Numbered from the stretch's first letter, positions 25,501 through 36,636 are shown. The stretch: DNA of 64,000 bases from Arthrobacter sp. SW1 (GCF_001766675.1 NZ_MJLT01000002.1:62001-126000), one strand, 5' to 3'. Numbers and translations: made by a program. Notes: generated by a model not told the origin, from the letters alone.

Positions 25501-26508
25501 GTGCTTCAGAACACCGCCACAGTCAGCATTGAAGCGGGTGAAATGGCCCGGGCCCAGCAGCTCGTTGCCGCCGTTTCCCGCAGTTTCGACGCCAAGGTGG
25601 TGGGCCAGGGCCGTTTGCGTGAAACCCTGCTGATCGCCCTCCTCACGGGTGGACATGTCCTGTTGGAGAGCGTGCCCGGCCTGGCCAAGACCACGGCGGC
25701 CCAGGCCATCGCAGAATCGGTCAGCGCCGACTTCCGCCGCATCCAGTGCACCCCGGACCTGCTTCCGAGCGACATCGCCGGCACCCAGATCTACGACGCC
25801 GCCAAGGGCACCTTCGTCACACAGCTGGGGCCCGTGCACGCCAACATCGTGCTCCTGGACGAAATCAACCGTTCCAGCGCCAAGACCCAAAGCGCCATGC
25901 TCGAAGCCATGCAGGAACGCCAGACCTCCATCGGCGGGCAGAGCTATCCGCTGCCCTCGCCGTTCCTGGTGCTCGCCACCCAGAACCCCATTGAGCAGGA
26001 AGGCACCTACCGGCTCCCCGAAGCCCAGATGGACCGCTTCATGCTCAAGGACGTGCTGGACTACCCGGGCCCGGCCGAGGAAGCGGAGATCATCCGCAGG
26101 ATCGACGCCGGGGTCTACAGTGCGGCACAGAAGCCCCCGGCGGCCGCGTCCCTGGACGCCATCGTCGAAGCGCAGGACATTGTCCGCCGGATCTACATCG
26201 ACCCCGCGATCGTCCGCTACATCGTGGGGATCTCCTACGTCACCCGGAACGCCGCCCAATACCTCGAACCAAGGCTTGCCAACCTGGTGGAGTTCGGTGC
26301 CAGCCCGCGCGCCAGCATCGCCTTCAGCCAGGCCGCCCGGGCCCAGGCCCTGCTCAATGGGCGGGACCATGTGATCCCCGAGGACGTGAAGAACCTCGCC
26401 CACCGCATCCTGCGCCACCGTGTGGTGCTGGGCTTTGACGCCGTCGTGGAAAACATCCGGGTGGAGACGGTCATCGACGCCGTCCTCGCCGCGGTACAGA
26501 CTCCCTGA
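25501..26508 (+). CDS. MoxR-family AAA+ ATPase
   Basis: This 335-residue AAA+ chaperone-like ATPase has Walker [14 protein letters not shown] (about residues 55-67), Walker [11 protein letters not shown] (about 116-125) and sensor region [18 protein letters not shown] (about 159-176). I chose the GTG at 25501 because GGAGGG lies eight bases upstream. MoxR ATPases work with VWA-domain partners encoded downstream to activate or assemble other proteins. It heads a six-gene operon with overlapping or abutting genes. Confidence 0.9.
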   Translation: MLQNTATVSIEAGEMARAQQLVAAVSRSFDAKVVGQGRLRETLLIALLTGGHVLLESVPGLAKTTAAQAIAESVSADFRRIQCTPDLLPSDIAGTQIYDAAKGTFVTQLGPVHANIVLLDEINRSSAKTQSAMLEAMQERQTSIGGQSYPLPSPFLVLATQNPIEQEGTYRLPEAQMDRFMLKDVLDYPGPAEEAEIIRRIDAGVYSAAQKPPAAASLDAIVEAQDIVRRIYIDPAIVRYIVGISYVTRNAAQYLEPRLANLVEFGASPRASIAFSQAARAQALLNGRDHVIPEDVKNLAHRILRHRVVLGFDAVVENIRVETVIDAVLAAVQTP

Positions 26509-26515
26509 GGCGCCC

Positions 26516-27445
26516 GTGGCGAGCCTTCTCAAACGGGTGCAGTCGAAGATGTTCATCTTCGCGCACCGCAAAACCCTTGGACTGCTCGACGGCGAATACG
26601 GTTCCGTCTTCAAGGGCCGCAGCCTTGACTTCGACGAACTCCGCGCCTACACGCCCGGCGACGAAGTCCGCGACATCGACTGGAAAGCCACCGCCCGCCA
26701 CGGCTCGCCCCTCGTGAAGCGCTACGTCGCCATCCGCCGGCAGACCGTCCTGCTGGTCACGGACACGGGACGGAACATGTCTGCGCTCGCCGTCTCCGGT
26801 GAAGCCAAGCGCGATATCGCCGTCCAGGCCCTCGGCGTCCTCGGCTATCTCGCACACCGGCACGGCGACGTCGTCGGCCTCGTGCACGGCACCGCCGTCG
26901 GCTCCTCCACCATCCCGCCGCGCAGCGGCGAAGACCACCTCGAGCGCCTCCTGCAGGAGGTCCACCGCAGCACAACGCTCGACGGCGGGCCGAGCGGCAT
27001 CGGCCGGCAGCTCGACGACGTGCTGCGTACCTTCAAGCGACGGATGCTGGTGGTGGTCGTCGCCGATGAGGTCATGCCCGACGCCGGGACGGAACTGCTG
27101 CTGCGCCGCCTGCAGGCCAGGCATGAGCTGCTGTGGTTCACCGTCCGGGATGCCGAGCTGGCGGCATCCAATCCGGCCGATGCCTTCGACGTCGCCGACG
27201 GTTCCGGCATTCCGGCGGCCCTCGCGGGCAACGCCGCGGTCAGGGCGGCCTACCACCAGGCCTCGCGGGAACGCGAGCAGCGCAGGCAGGATCTCTTCCG
27301 TCGGCTTGGCATTGCCGAAGGCCGCGCCGGCAGCAGTACCGAGGTAGTCGCCGCGCTTTTCGCCATGCTGGAGCGGCACCGCTCCCGTCCCCCGCATTCC
27401 ACCGGGGGACGCGCCGCGGGCAGGGGGCAGCAACGTGCAGGATGA
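26516..27445 (+). CDS. DUF58-domain protein
   Basis: This 309-residue protein carries the DUF58 signature RSLDFDELRAYTPGDEVRDI (about residues 33-52), followed by DWKATAR, in a VWA-like fold. MoxR-DUF58-VWA gene trains are widespread; their clients are mostly unknown. The GTG at 26516 lies seven bases after the moxR stop, with GAGG upstream. The gene overlaps the next by 11 bp. Confidence 0.85.
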   Translation: MASLLKRVQSKMFIFAHRKTLGLLDGEYGSVFKGRSLDFDELRAYTPGDEVRDIDWKATARHGSPLVKRYVAIRRQTVLLVTDTGRNMSALAVSGEAKRDIAVQALGVLGYLAHRHGDVVGLVHGTAVGSSTIPPRSGEDHLERLLQEVHRSTTLDGGPSGIGRQLDDVLRTFKRRMLVVVVADEVMPDAGTELLLRRLQARHELLWFTVRDAELAASNPADAFDVADGSGIPAALAGNAAVRAAYHQASREREQRRQDLFRRLGIAEGRAGSSTEVVAALFAMLERHRSRPPHSTGGRAAGRGQQRAG

Positions 27446-27890
27446 CCTGGGTTTCTACGCCCCGCTGCAGTACGGAAGCCAATGGATGTGGTTGGGCCTC
27501 GTGCTGCTGGCGGCCGTCATCGCCTGGCTCCTGAGACCGGCCCGGCAGGAGCGCAGGGCGGCAGCGCCTGGCACGCCTCCGGCGGACATGTCCACCCTGC
27601 GGTCGCGTTACCTTGCCGCCATTGACGCCGTGGTGGCTGATGCAGCCGCGGGCCGCGTGCCGGAACGCGAAGCGCATCAGCGGCTCAGCCTCCTGCTGCG
27701 CGGCTTCGCGGGCGAGGTACGCGGCGTCAACGCCACACACATGACCCTTGCTGAACTGCGGGACCACGGGCTCGGAGCCGTGGCCGAGGGTGTCGCGGGC
27801 ATGTACCCGGCCGAATTCGCGGCCGCCACGCAATCCAGCGTGGAGCGCTCCGCAGCCCTCGCCCGGCAGGCGGTGCACACATGGAACTGA
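27435..27890 (+). CDS. small membrane protein of the MoxR operon (DUF4381-like)
   Basis: This 151-residue protein has one membrane segment near the N-terminus (WLGLVLLAAVIAWLL, about residues 19-33) and a cytosolic helical domain (STLRSRYLAAIDAVVADAAA). Position and layout match the DUF4381-like gene that usually sits between DUF58 and the first VWA gene. It starts at GTG inside the upstream gene and overlaps the next by 10 bp. Confidence 0.75.
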   Translation: MQDDLGFYAPLQYGSQWMWLGLVLLAAVIAWLLRPARQERRAAAPGTPPADMSTLRSRYLAAIDAVVADAAAGRVPEREAHQRLSLLLRGFAGEVRGVNATHMTLAELRDHGLGAVAEGVAGMYPAEFAAATQSSVERSAALARQAVHTWN

Positions 27891-28870
27891 CCTTCTGGTG
27901 GGTGCTGCCTTTGGCCGCCGCGGCGGTGGCCCTTGCCTTCTTCTTGGCCGCACGGCGCAGGAGCACCCATGACGCCCGGCCGGTCGCGCACGGCGAACGG
28001 CTCACCGCCCTCCCGGAATACCGGCGCGCCCTGCGACGTCACCGCCGTTGGCTCGCCGCCGCCGTCGCCTCCGGATTCCTGTTCATCGCGGCAACAGCCC
28101 TCGCGGCCGCCCGCCCGGCGGAACGGACCACCACCCAGCCGGAACTGCGCAACCGCGACATCATCCTGTGCCTGGACGTCTCGGGGTCGATGGCAAGCAC
28201 CGATGCCGCCATCACCGCCGTGTTCGAAAAACTCGCCAAGGAGTTCGACGGCGAACGTATCGGCATGGTCATGTTCGACAGCCGCGCCGTGCAGCTTTTC
28301 CCGCTGAGCGACGACTACGACTACATTGCCCAGGAACTTGCCACGGCCCGCAAAGCTTTCGACGACGGCGGCGACTCCTTCTTCAGCGGCACGTGGGGTG
28401 GCAGCGGCACATCGCTGATCGGTGATGGACTGGCCGGCTGCATCCGAAGCTTCCCGGCAGCAGCAGCCGCCGGCGGCGAGGACAGCAAGCGTTCCCGCAG
28501 CATCATCCTGGCTACGGACAACTACGTTTCCGGTGCCCCGATCTTCACGCTGGAACAAGCCGCACAGCTCGCCAAGCCCAGGAACATCCGGATCCATGCC
28601 CTCAATCCGGGCGATCTCGATTACGGGGGCCGCAAGGACCAGCCCGGCGCCCGGCTGAGGGCCGTCGCCGAGGCCAGTGGCGGCAGCTACTTCGCGCCGG
28701 ACAGTCCCGAAGCCGTTCCCGGAATCGTGCAGAAGGTCCAGGAAGGCGAAGCCACGGCCTTGAAAGGTGCCCCGCAGCTGATCGTGTCCGACCGGCCGGA
28801 GCTCCCGCTGCTCGCGGCGCTGTTTGCCGCTGCGGTGCTCCTGGTCGCGGCCTGGAGGATTGAACGGTGA
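27881..28870 (+). CDS. membrane-anchored VWA-domain protein 1 of the MoxR operon
   Basis: This 329-residue protein has N-terminal membrane segments (about residues 5-24 and 60-78), then a von Willebrand A domain with a complete MIDAS DVSGSM (about 98-103), and a last membrane segment LLAALFAAAVLLVAA. MIDAS sites bind a divalent metal and mediate partner contact. It overlaps its neighbours by 10 and 4 bp. Confidence 0.88.
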   Translation: MELTFWWVLPLAAAAVALAFFLAARRRSTHDARPVAHGERLTALPEYRRALRRHRRWLAAAVASGFLFIAATALAAARPAERTTTQPELRNRDIILCLDVSGSMASTDAAITAVFEKLAKEFDGERIGMVMFDSRAVQLFPLSDDYDYIAQELATARKAFDDGGDSFFSGTWGGSGTSLIGDGLAGCIRSFPAAAAAGGEDSKRSRSIILATDNYVSGAPIFTLEQAAQLAKPRNIRIHALNPGDLDYGGRKDQPGARLRAVAEASGGSYFAPDSPEAVPGIVQKVQEGEATALKGAPQLIVSDRPELPLLAALFAAAVLLVAAWRIER

Positions 28871-29862
28871 GCCCGCTGAGCTTTGCTCCGGTCCTGCCCT
28901 GGTGGCTGCTCGCCGCGGCGGCACTGGGGGTCGTTGTCAGCGCCATCCTGCTGGCCCGTCCGCCGGCGCACCGCCGCGCTGTCCTGCTGCGTTCGCTTGC
29001 CGCCCTGCTCCTTATCGCGGCCGCGTTCCGGCCGGGCTGGCCGGGCGGGGACGCCCGCGCCGCCACCGCCGAACTCGATGTCTTCTTTGTGGTGGACAGC
29101 AGCACCAGCATGGCCGCCGAGGATTACGGCGACGCTGTCCCCAGGCTCGATGGCGTCCGCTCCGATATCGCGGCCATCGCCCGGGAGCTGGCCGGCGCCA
29201 AGTTCGCCCTGCTCACCTTCGACGGCACGTCCGCCGTGCGCATGCCGCTCACCCAGGACGCCAACGCACTGGCCGCGGCAGTCGAGGTGCTGCAACCGCA
29301 GCCGGCGGTGTATTCCCAGGGGAGCAGCGTCACCGCGGCGGGCCCCCTCCTGGCGGAGCGGCTCCAGGCCGCGGGAGAGCAGCATCCCGGCCGGCCCGCC
29401 GTCGTGTTCTATCTTGGCGACGGCGAGAACACCAGCGCCAAGCCCGGCGCACCGGACCTCGGCATCGACCGCGCCATGGTGGCCGGGGGAGCGGTGCTTG
29501 GCTACGGAACCGCGGAGGGCGGCCGCATGAAGGACGTCGGCGGGGACGGCTCGTACCTGTTGGAAAACGCCGACGGCGGCAGGCGGGACGCGCTTTCCCG
29601 CATCGATGAGACCCAACTCCGCAGGATCGCGGATGGCCTTGGAGTCCCGTACGTGCACCGGTCCGCCGGCGACGCCATCGCGCCGGCGTTGGCCAAGGCC
29701 GCTCCCGGAACCCTCAGCGCCTCCGAGGAGGACGCAACGGGCCGGACGGAGCTGTACTGGATCCTCGCGCTCCTGGCCTTCGGCTTCGCACTGCCCGGCC
29801 CAGTGCGGCACTTCGGGGAACTGAGACGGCTCCGCGGACCCGGGAAGGGAGGTTCCGCATGA
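28867..29862 (+). CDS. membrane-anchored VWA-domain protein 2 of the MoxR operon
   Basis: This 331-residue paralogue of the preceding protein has two N-terminal membrane segments, a VWA domain with MIDAS DSSTSM (about residues 78-83), and a C-terminal segment YWILALLAFGFAL. The GTG start overlaps the previous stop (GTGA), and its own stop overlaps the next start (ATGA). Confidence 0.85.
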   Translation: MSPLSFAPVLPWWLLAAAALGVVVSAILLARPPAHRRAVLLRSLAALLLIAAAFRPGWPGGDARAATAELDVFFVVDSSTSMAAEDYGDAVPRLDGVRSDIAAIARELAGAKFALLTFDGTSAVRMPLTQDANALAAAVEVLQPQPAVYSQGSSVTAAGPLLAERLQAAGEQHPGRPAVVFYLGDGENTSAKPGAPDLGIDRAMVAGGAVLGYGTAEGGRMKDVGGDGSYLLENADGGRRDALSRIDETQLRRIADGLGVPYVHRSAGDAIAPALAKAAPGTLSASEEDATGRTELYWILALLAFGFALPGPVRHFGELRRLRGPGKGGSA

Positions 29863-30572
29863 ATGCCTCACCGAAGAACGTGCGACGGCGGCGCCGCCTC
29901 GCGTGGGCAGCGTTGCCGGCCGTCGTGGTGCTGGCCGCGTCCGCGAAGATGTTGTCGCTCGGACCGCTGGGCACCGCCGCGGCCGATGCCTTCGACGGCA
30001 AGGATGCCGGGGCGCTGGAGACGGCAGCCGCCTGGCTTGGTGCCGTGAACCTCATTGAGCCGTGGAAGGCCGATTTCGCCACGGGCGACGCCCACGTGCT
30101 CCGCGGTGATTTCGCTGCCGCCAGGGCGTCCTTCGAAGCTGCCCTGCGTTCTGCGCCGGAGAACGACGGCTGCAGGATCCGGGTGAACCTGGTCCTCGGC
30201 ATCGAGCGGCTCGGCGATGGACAACGCTCCGCGGGTGACGACGCCGGCGCCAAAGCCCTGTACGCGGAAGGCCTCGAGGTGGTCCGGGGCGCGCCCGCCG
30301 GGTGCTTCGACGCGGGCGGAGCAGGCAACGCTGCGGGCGAAGGCAGGCGGTTGTCCGATGCCCGGGAGCGCCTCGCCGCCAAGTCCGGTGACGCCGGAGG
30401 CGAAGGCGGCGACGGGGGTGACGCCCCGGAGGAAAACGCCACGGAACAGGAGCAGCTGAAGCGGCTCGAAGAGTCGCAGCGCCAAGCCCGGCAGGAGCGC
30501 TTGAAGAGCGAACAGCGCAGCGAGTACCTCCGCAACCCGGAGACCAACAGCACGGTCGAACGCCCGTGGTGA
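29859..30572 (+). CDS. TPR-like protein closing the MoxR operon
   Basis: This 237-residue protein has one N-terminal membrane anchor (LAWAALPAVVVLAASA) and at least one tetratricopeptide-like helix pair (GDAHVLRGDFAAARASFEAA, about residues 70-89). A glycine/aspartate-rich linker (GGEGGDGGDAP) and a charged helical tail (KRLEESQRQARQERLKSEQR) follow. MoxR-VWA operons often end with a TPR gene, consistent with a scaffold role. Confidence 0.75.
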   Translation: MNASPKNVRRRRRLAWAALPAVVVLAASAKMLSLGPLGTAAADAFDGKDAGALETAAAWLGAVNLIEPWKADFATGDAHVLRGDFAAARASFEAALRSAPENDGCRIRVNLVLGIERLGDGQRSAGDDAGAKALYAEGLEVVRGAPAGCFDAGGAGNAAGEGRRLSDARERLAAKSGDAGGEGGDGGDAPEENATEQEQLKRLEESQRQARQERLKSEQRSEYLRNPETNSTVERPW

Positions 30573-30614
30573 GCCCCGGCGTCGCGGTTTAAGGGCGCGG
30601 TTTAAGTCAGGGAC

Positions 30615-31121
30615 TCAGGACTCCCAGAGGATTTCGTCATCCACCACCCCGTCCTCATCGGCGGCCGCCACCAGCACTTCATCGGTGAAGTGCGAGCCGA
30701 GGGTGAAGTCCAGTACGAAGTACCGCTCGGGCTGCCCGGGATAGATGGCAACGTGTCCGAGCCTGAGGGCCTTCAGGAATACGTCGTGGGTCAGTTCGTC
30801 CTTGTCGCGGACGCCGAACACGGCCTCCAGCTGCTCTTCCTTGAGCTGCGTGGAGTGGAAGTGCAGGAACTGCTGCGAGTTGGTGCCCTCCTGTGCGAGC
30901 TCGTCCGCGATCATGTCGCGGATCTGTTCGACCAGTTCGGGAAGATAGCCCAGACGGTAGTCCACCTTGTGCAGAGCGCGCTCGTCGAAGTGGTCGTGCG
31001 CGCCCACATTCAGGTCAAGTTCCAGGGGAGTTCCGGCGAGTTCGTGCGAGGCCACATAGCAGTGTTCCCGCCCGTGGTTGAGCTCAATCTCCCCGAAATG
31101 TTTGCTCGCTACCTTGCTCAT
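30615..31121 (-). CDS. DUF2004-like protein
   Basis: This 168-residue acidic cytosolic protein begins MSKVASKHFGEIELN, a pattern I associate with DUF2004 proteins, and ends in a run of acidic residues (AADEDGVVDDEILWES). The ATG at 31121 was preferred over the upstream frame to 31160 because the family pattern starts here. Function unknown. It follows the LysR-type gene on the same strand after a 50-bp gap. Confidence 0.65.
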   Translation of the reverse strand: MSKVASKHFGEIELNHGREHCYVASHELAGTPLELDLNVGAHDHFDERALHKVDYRLGYLPELVEQIRDMIADELAQEGTNSQQFLHFHSTQLKEEQLEAVFGVRDKDELTHDVFLKALRLGHVAIYPGQPERYFVLDFTLGSHFTDEVLVAAADEDGVVDDEILWES

Positions 31122-31171
31122 GCCAACAATGTAGACCCAAGACCGGAGCTGTTCCAGCATCCGGGAGGAAA

Positions 31172-32149
31172 TCAGGGAAGGCGTCCCGCTTGTGACTTTC
31201 CGGCCTGCCGTTTGGTGCCCGGTTGGGTCTTGACGGCGGGAGCCAGCGAGGTGCTTCGGAGCGTATCGGCCAGCAGTTCGGTGAAGAGCTGCACCTGCGC
31301 GGTGCGCTTTTCATTGATGAGCAAGGCAAAGACGTTGCGGGCCAGGCGGATGTCCGGAACATCCAGGACGACGACGCCGGCCGGCCGGTGCCGCAGCGCC
31401 AGTTCCGGTACCAGCGCCGCGCCGAGGCCCGCTGCCGCCATTTCGAGGCTGGCATGGAAGTCGTCACTGTAGGCCACCACCCGCGGATGCAGATTGCAGC
31501 TGGCGAAGAGGCGTTCGATCACCAGGGCGTCGCTGGTTCCCGGGTGGTGGATGATCCACGGCATGTCCGAAAGCTGGCTCGCCTGCATTTCGGCGTCTTC
31601 GCGGATGCCCCAGGATGCGGGCAGCACCACCCGGAAGTCGTCGTCGCCGATCCATTGGCGGTCCAAGGTGTGCGGCCAGGCGAGGCCCGATTGGCCCACC
31701 TGGTACACGAGGGCCACGTCAAGATCGCCGCCGGTGCGCAGGCCCTGGATGGTCTGGGCGGGTTCGGCCACGGAAACCCGCAGTTCGATGCCGAGGTCGT
31801 TCCACCGTGGGTTCCGCAGGATGTCCGGGAGGACGTAGGTGGCAAGGCTGGGGAAGATGCCCAGGCGGAGTTCCTGGGCGGGGGAGTCGTGGCTGCGGGA
31901 CGCTGCCGCGAGCAGGGCTTCGACGTCGGTGAGCACCTTGGACGCGTGCCGCACCATGGTGGACGCCGCCTCGGTGGGAACCACGCTGCGGGCCGAGCGG
32001 TGGAAGAGTTCGACGCCGGTGTCGCGTTCCAGCGCGGCCATCTGCTGGGAGACCGCCGACGCCGTGTACCCCAGCCGTGCGGCGGCTGCGGCAAAGGACC
32101 CGAGCCGCGTCACTTCAAGCAGCGTGCGCAGGTGGAGCAGGTTGACCAT
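31172..32149 (-). CDS. LysR-family transcriptional regulator
   Basis: This 325-residue protein has the N-terminal LysR HTH (LGSFAAAAARLGYTASAVSQQMAALE, about residues 16-41) and a periplasmic-binding-protein-like effector domain from about residue 93 (ELRLGIFPSLATYVLP). A lysine/arginine-rich tail ends the protein. The target is not evident; the divergent gap toward nrdH is 483 bp. Confidence 0.88.
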   Translation of the reverse strand: MVNLLHLRTLLEVTRLGSFAAAAARLGYTASAVSQQMAALERDTGVELFHRSARSVVPTEAASTMVRHASKVLTDVEALLAAASRSHDSPAQELRLGIFPSLATYVLPDILRNPRWNDLGIELRVSVAEPAQTIQGLRTGGDLDVALVYQVGQSGLAWPHTLDRQWIGDDDFRVVLPASWGIREDAEMQASQLSDMPWIIHHPGTSDALVIERLFASCNLHPRVVAYSDDFHASLEMAAAGLGAALVPELALRHRPAGVVVLDVPDIRLARNVFALLINEKRTAQVQLFTELLADTLRSTSLAPAVKTQPGTKRQAGKSQAGRLP

Positions 32150-32402
32150 CAGTGATCCTTCGGCGAGTCAGATGTGGGAGCGCGAATCCGTGCCCAGCCA
32201 GTGTAGCCGGGCCGCTGCGGCTCCCTTCGTGGTGTGATCCGGGACGCCTGCGGACACTATCCGCGACACGCCCGGCGCGCCGCGACACGCGGGGATTCAA
32301 ATGTGATTAACCCATCCACAGGGTGTGGACGGAGGAGGCGCTTTTGGCGGATTTCCGGCCATTTTTCCTGCCCCCGCCTGTGGACTAACGGTGCGTTAAA
32401 TG

Positions 32403-32462
32403 ACATACTTGTAATACATCATCTTGGGGTCCGCACCAGCGCCTTGCACTACATGTAGTATC
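32403..32462 (+). promoter_or_regulatory. putative NrdR boxes upstream of nrdHIEF
   Basis: Two AT-rich dyads lie about 43 bp centre to centre: ACATACTTGTAATACAT (32403-32419) and CACTACATGTAGTATC (32447-32462, core ACTACATGTAGT perfect). NrdR boxes are 16-bp pairs with a conserved ACAC-N8-GTGT style, spaced by whole helical turns, upstream of nrd operons; this fits. The rest of the 32150-32632 gap holds no gene that I can support. Confidence 0.6.
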
Positions 32463-32632
32463 GATTTACGGATTGGGCGGGAAGCCGCGCAAGACGGACC
32501 CAAGGCAAACAGGGCCGGCAAAGAGCATTGGCCGCCACTGCAGCAAGCGGGCCGGGATCGGATTCAGCAGTAGCTTCCGGCAGGTGCCTGCTGAATACGA
32601 GAACAAGACTTCAACTGAGGGGAACAGGGATC

Positions 32633-32875
32633 ATGACCGTCACGGTTTACACGAAGCCGGCCTGTGTTCAGTGCAACGCCACGTACCGGGCGCTGGACAA
32701 GAAGGGCATCGCCTACCAGAGCGTCGACATCTCCCAGGATGTTGAGGCACTGGAGCGGCTGAAGGCCCTCGGCTACATGCAGGCCCCCGTTGTGGTGACC
32801 GAAAAGGACCACTGGTCTGGATTCCGCCCGGACAAGATCGAAGAACTGGCCGTCGCGGCCGCTTCCGTGGCCTAG
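32633..32875 (+). CDS. nrdH: glutaredoxin-like protein NrdH
   Basis: This 80-residue thioredoxin-fold protein has the redox motif CVQC (residues 11-14) and the SGFRPDKI segment typical of NrdH, the electron donor to class Ib ribonucleotide reductase. The ATG at 32633 follows GGGGAACAGGG. It is first in nrdH-nrdI-nrdE-nrdF. Confidence 0.95.
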   Translation: MTVTVYTKPACVQCNATYRALDKKGIAYQSVDISQDVEALERLKALGYMQAPVVVTEKDHWSGFRPDKIEELAVAAASVA

Positions 32876-32922
32876 GACTACCGCACCGGCCACCAAGGAT
32901 TTACACAGATGAGGTGACCCCC

Positions 32923-33393
32923 ATGGCAGCGCTGGCAACAGCAACTGCACGTACCGACGGTGAAACCGTCAGCACGAGGAGTCACCTCATCTACTTTTCC
33001 TCCACCTCGGAGAACACCCGGCGTTTCGTCCGGAAACTGGGACGGGATGCCGCCCGGATTCCCCTCTACGCCAAAGACGCCCCGCTGCTCGCGCTGGAAC
33101 CCTATGTGCTGGTAGTGCCGACCTATGGCGGCACCAACGGTGAAGGTTCGGTGCCGAAGCAGGTCATCAGGTTCCTGAACAACCCGCAGAACAGGGCCCT
33201 GATCCGCGGGGTGATCGGAGCGGGCAACACGAACTTCGCGGACAACTACTGCGCGGCCGGCGACATCATTGCCGCCAAGTGCAAGGTTCCGCATCTCTAT
33301 AAATTCGAACTCATGGGCACGCCGGAAGACGTGCACCGTGTCAACGAAGGGTTGGACACGTTTTGGAATCGACTGTCGCAGAAGCAGGAGTAG
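32923..33393 (+). CDS. nrdI: class Ib ribonucleotide reductase flavodoxin NrdI
   Basis: This 156-residue flavodoxin-like protein has the FMN phosphate loop [11 protein letters not shown] (about residues 25-35) and [15 protein letters not shown] (about 67-81). NrdI supplies the oxidant needed to assemble the dimanganese-tyrosyl cofactor of NrdF. The ATG at 32923 follows GAGGTG. The stop lies eight bases before nrdE. Confidence 0.95.
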   Translation: MAALATATARTDGETVSTRSHLIYFSSTSENTRRFVRKLGRDAARIPLYAKDAPLLALEPYVLVVPTYGGTNGEGSVPKQVIRFLNNPQNRALIRGVIGAGNTNFADNYCAAGDIIAAKCKVPHLYKFELMGTPEDVHRVNEGLDTFWNRLSQKQE

Positions 33394-33401
33394 CGCCTTC
33401 C

Positions 33402-35549
33402 GTGGAAACAGGACAGGACAAGAAGCCGCTCCCCGAGGCCTACAAGGGCCTGGGCTACCACGAGCTCAACGCCATGCTGAACCTGTACGGCGCGGACGGA
33501 AAGATCCAGTTCGAAGCCGACCGTGAAGCTGCCCACCAGTACTTCCTGCAGCACGTCAACAACAACACCGTGTTCTTCCACGACCTGGAAGAGAAGCTCG
33601 ACTACCTGGTGAAGAACCAGTACTACGAGCGCGAAACCCTCGACCAGTACACGATGAACTTCATCCGTGAGCTGTTCAACCGCGCCTACAAGAAGAAGTT
33701 CCGCTTCGAGACCTTCCTGGGCGCCTTCAAGTTCTACACCTCGTACACGCTGAAGACCTTCGACGGCAAGCGTTTCCTGGAACGCTACGAGGACCGCGTC
33801 TGCATGGTGGCCCTGCACCTGGGCCGCGGCAACGAGGAGCTCGCCACCCGCCTGGTGGACGAGATCATCGATGGCCGCTTCCAGCCGGCCACCCCCACCT
33901 TCCTCAACGCCGGCAAGGCCCAGCGCGGCGAGCTGGTTTCCTGCTTCCTGCTGCGCATCGAAGACAACATGGAGTCGATTGCCCGCGGCATCAACTCCGC
34001 CCTGCAGCTGTCCAAGCGCGGCGGCGGCGTGGCGCTGTCCCTGACCAACATCCGTGAGCACGGTGCGCCGATCAAGCAGATCGAGAACCAGTCCTCCGGC
34101 GTCATCCCGGTCATGAAGCTCCTCGAAGACAGCTTCTCCTACGCCAACCAGCTCGGTGCCCGCCAGGGCGCAGGCGCCGTGTACCTGCACGCGCACCACC
34201 CGGACATCTACCGTTTCCTGGACACCAAGCGTGAGAACGCGGACGAAAAGATCCGCATCAAGACCCTCTCGCTCGGCGTCGTGATCCCGGACATCACCTT
34301 CGAGCTGGCCAAGAAGAACGAGGACATGTACCTGTTCTCCCCGTACGACGTCGAACGCGTCTACGGTGTGCCGTTCTCCGACATCTCGGTCACCGAGAAG
34401 TACTACGAGATGGTGGACGACTCCCGGATCAAGAAGACCAAGATCAACGCCCGCGAGTTCTTCCAGACCCTCGCGGAGATCCAGTTCGAATCCGGCTACC
34501 CGTACATCATGTTCGAGGACACCGTGAACCGGGCCAACCCGATCGCGGGCAAGATCACCATGAGCAACCTGTGCTCGGAAATCCTGCAGGTGTCCACGCC
34601 GTCCATCTACGCCGAAGACCTCAGCTACGAGACTGTCGGCAAGGACATCTCCTGCAACCTGGGCTCGATGAACATTGCCAAGACCATGGACTCCCCGGAC
34701 TTCGGCGCCTCGATCGAGACGTCCATCCGTGCGCTGTCTGCGGTGTCGGACATGTCCTACATCAACTCGGTGCCGTCCATCGCCCAGGGCAACGCCCAGA
34801 GCCACGCGATCGGCCTCGGCCAGATGAACCTGCACGGCTACCTGGCCCGCGAGCGGGTCCACTACGGTTCCGAAGAGGGCCTGGACTTCACCAACATCTA
34901 CTTCTACACGGTGCTGTTCCACGCGCTGCGCGCTTCCAACAAGCTCGCCATGGAGACCGGCGAGAAGTTCGGCGGTTTCGAGAACTCCAAGTATGCCAGT
35001 GGCGAGTTCTTCGACAAGTACACGGAGCAGGAATGGGTTCCGGCCACCGAGCGTGTCCGCGAGCTCTTCGCCAACCACCACATCCCCACCCAGGATGATT
35101 GGCGCGAGCTGAAGGCTTCCGTCATGGAGCACGGCATCTACAACCAGAACCTGCAGGCCGTGCCGCCCACGGGTTCCATCAGCTATATCAACAACTCCAC
35201 CTCGTCGATCCACCCGGTGGCCGCCAAGATCGAAATCCGCAAGGAAGGCAAGATCGGCCGCGTCTACTACCCGGCGCCGTACCTCACCAACGACAACCTG
35301 GACTACTACCAGGATGCGTACGAGATCGGCTACGAGAAGATCATCGACACCTACGCCGCTGCCACGCAGCACGTGGACCAGGGCCTGTCCCTGACGCTGT
35401 TCTTCAAGGACACCGCCACCACGCGTGACATCAACAAGGCCCAGATCTACGCCTGGCGCAAGGGCATCAAGACGCTCTACTACATCCGCCTCCGCCAGCT
35501 CGCGCTGGAAGGAACGGAAGTCGAGGGTTGCGTCAGCTGCATGCTCTGA
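33402..35549 (+). CDS. nrdE: class Ib ribonucleoside-diphosphate reductase alpha subunit NrdE
   Basis: This 715-residue catalytic subunit reduces ribonucleoside diphosphates. Visible motifs include [20 protein letters not shown] with the active-site cysteine, the glycine-rich [28 protein letters not shown] with the second cysteine, [10 protein letters not shown], and the C-terminal shuttle pair EGCVSCML. It lacks an N-terminal ATP-cone, as usual for class Ib. The GTG at 33402 has GGAG upstream; the frame extends to a TTG at 33363 inside nrdI. Confidence 0.96.
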   Translation: METGQDKKPLPEAYKGLGYHELNAMLNLYGADGKIQFEADREAAHQYFLQHVNNNTVFFHDLEEKLDYLVKNQYYERETLDQYTMNFIRELFNRAYKKKFRFETFLGAFKFYTSYTLKTFDGKRFLERYEDRVCMVALHLGRGNEELATRLVDEIIDGRFQPATPTFLNAGKAQRGELVSCFLLRIEDNMESIARGINSALQLSKRGGGVALSLTNIREHGAPIKQIENQSSGVIPVMKLLEDSFSYANQLGARQGAGAVYLHAHHPDIYRFLDTKRENADEKIRIKTLSLGVVIPDITFELAKKNEDMYLFSPYDVERVYGVPFSDISVTEKYYEMVDDSRIKKTKINAREFFQTLAEIQFESGYPYIMFEDTVNRANPIAGKITMSNLCSEILQVSTPSIYAEDLSYETVGKDISCNLGSMNIAKTMDSPDFGASIETSIRALSAVSDMSYINSVPSIAQGNAQSHAIGLGQMNLHGYLARERVHYGSEEGLDFTNIYFYTVLFHALRASNKLAMETGEKFGGFENSKYASGEFFDKYTEQEWVPATERVRELFANHHIPTQDDWRELKASVMEHGIYNQNLQAVPPTGSISYINNSTSSIHPVAAKIEIRKEGKIGRVYYPAPYLTNDNLDYYQDAYEIGYEKIIDTYAAATQHVDQGLSLTLFFKDTATTRDINKAQIYAWRKGIKTLYYIRLRQLALEGTEVEGCVSCML

Positions 35550-35558
35550 CGCCGCTGA

Positions 35559-35579
35559 TGGTCGAGCCTGTCGAGACCC
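35559..35579. repeat. short extragenic palindrome (GGTCGAGCCTGTCGAGACC type)
   Basis: TGGTCGAGCCTGTCGAGACC is an imperfect dyad. From memory, sequences of this form are dispersed many times in intergenic DNA of Micrococcales genomes. It is present once in this window, directly after nrdE. Confidence 0.45.
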
Positions 35580-35593
35580 TCAAAAACTGAAGA

Positions 35594-35625
35594 GTACGAC
35601 GCCGGGCGCGCGCCCGGCGTCGTAC
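35594..35625. terminator. 32-bp perfect palindrome between nrdE and nrdF
   Basis: The left half GTACGACGCCGGGCGC is followed directly by its exact reverse complement, with no loop bases. In RNA it would form a very stable hairpin. Only a weak T-containing stretch (TTACCTT) follows, so it may act as a partial terminator, a processing or stability element, or a protein site that tunes nrdF relative to nrdHIE. Confidence 0.6.
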
Positions 35626-35652
35626 GCTTACCTTAAAGAACACATACGTTAA

Positions 35653-36636
<984 letters not shown>

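Noticed and set aside
25180..26613. 477-residue minus-strand open frame
   Set aside because: Most of it is antisense to moxR. Only its last 67 codons, beyond the moxR gene, look like a separate small gene, which is listed.
33297..35372. 691-residue minus-strand open frame
   Set aside because: It is antisense to nrdE, whose motifs are unambiguous. High third-position G/C on the coding strand keeps the shadow frame open.
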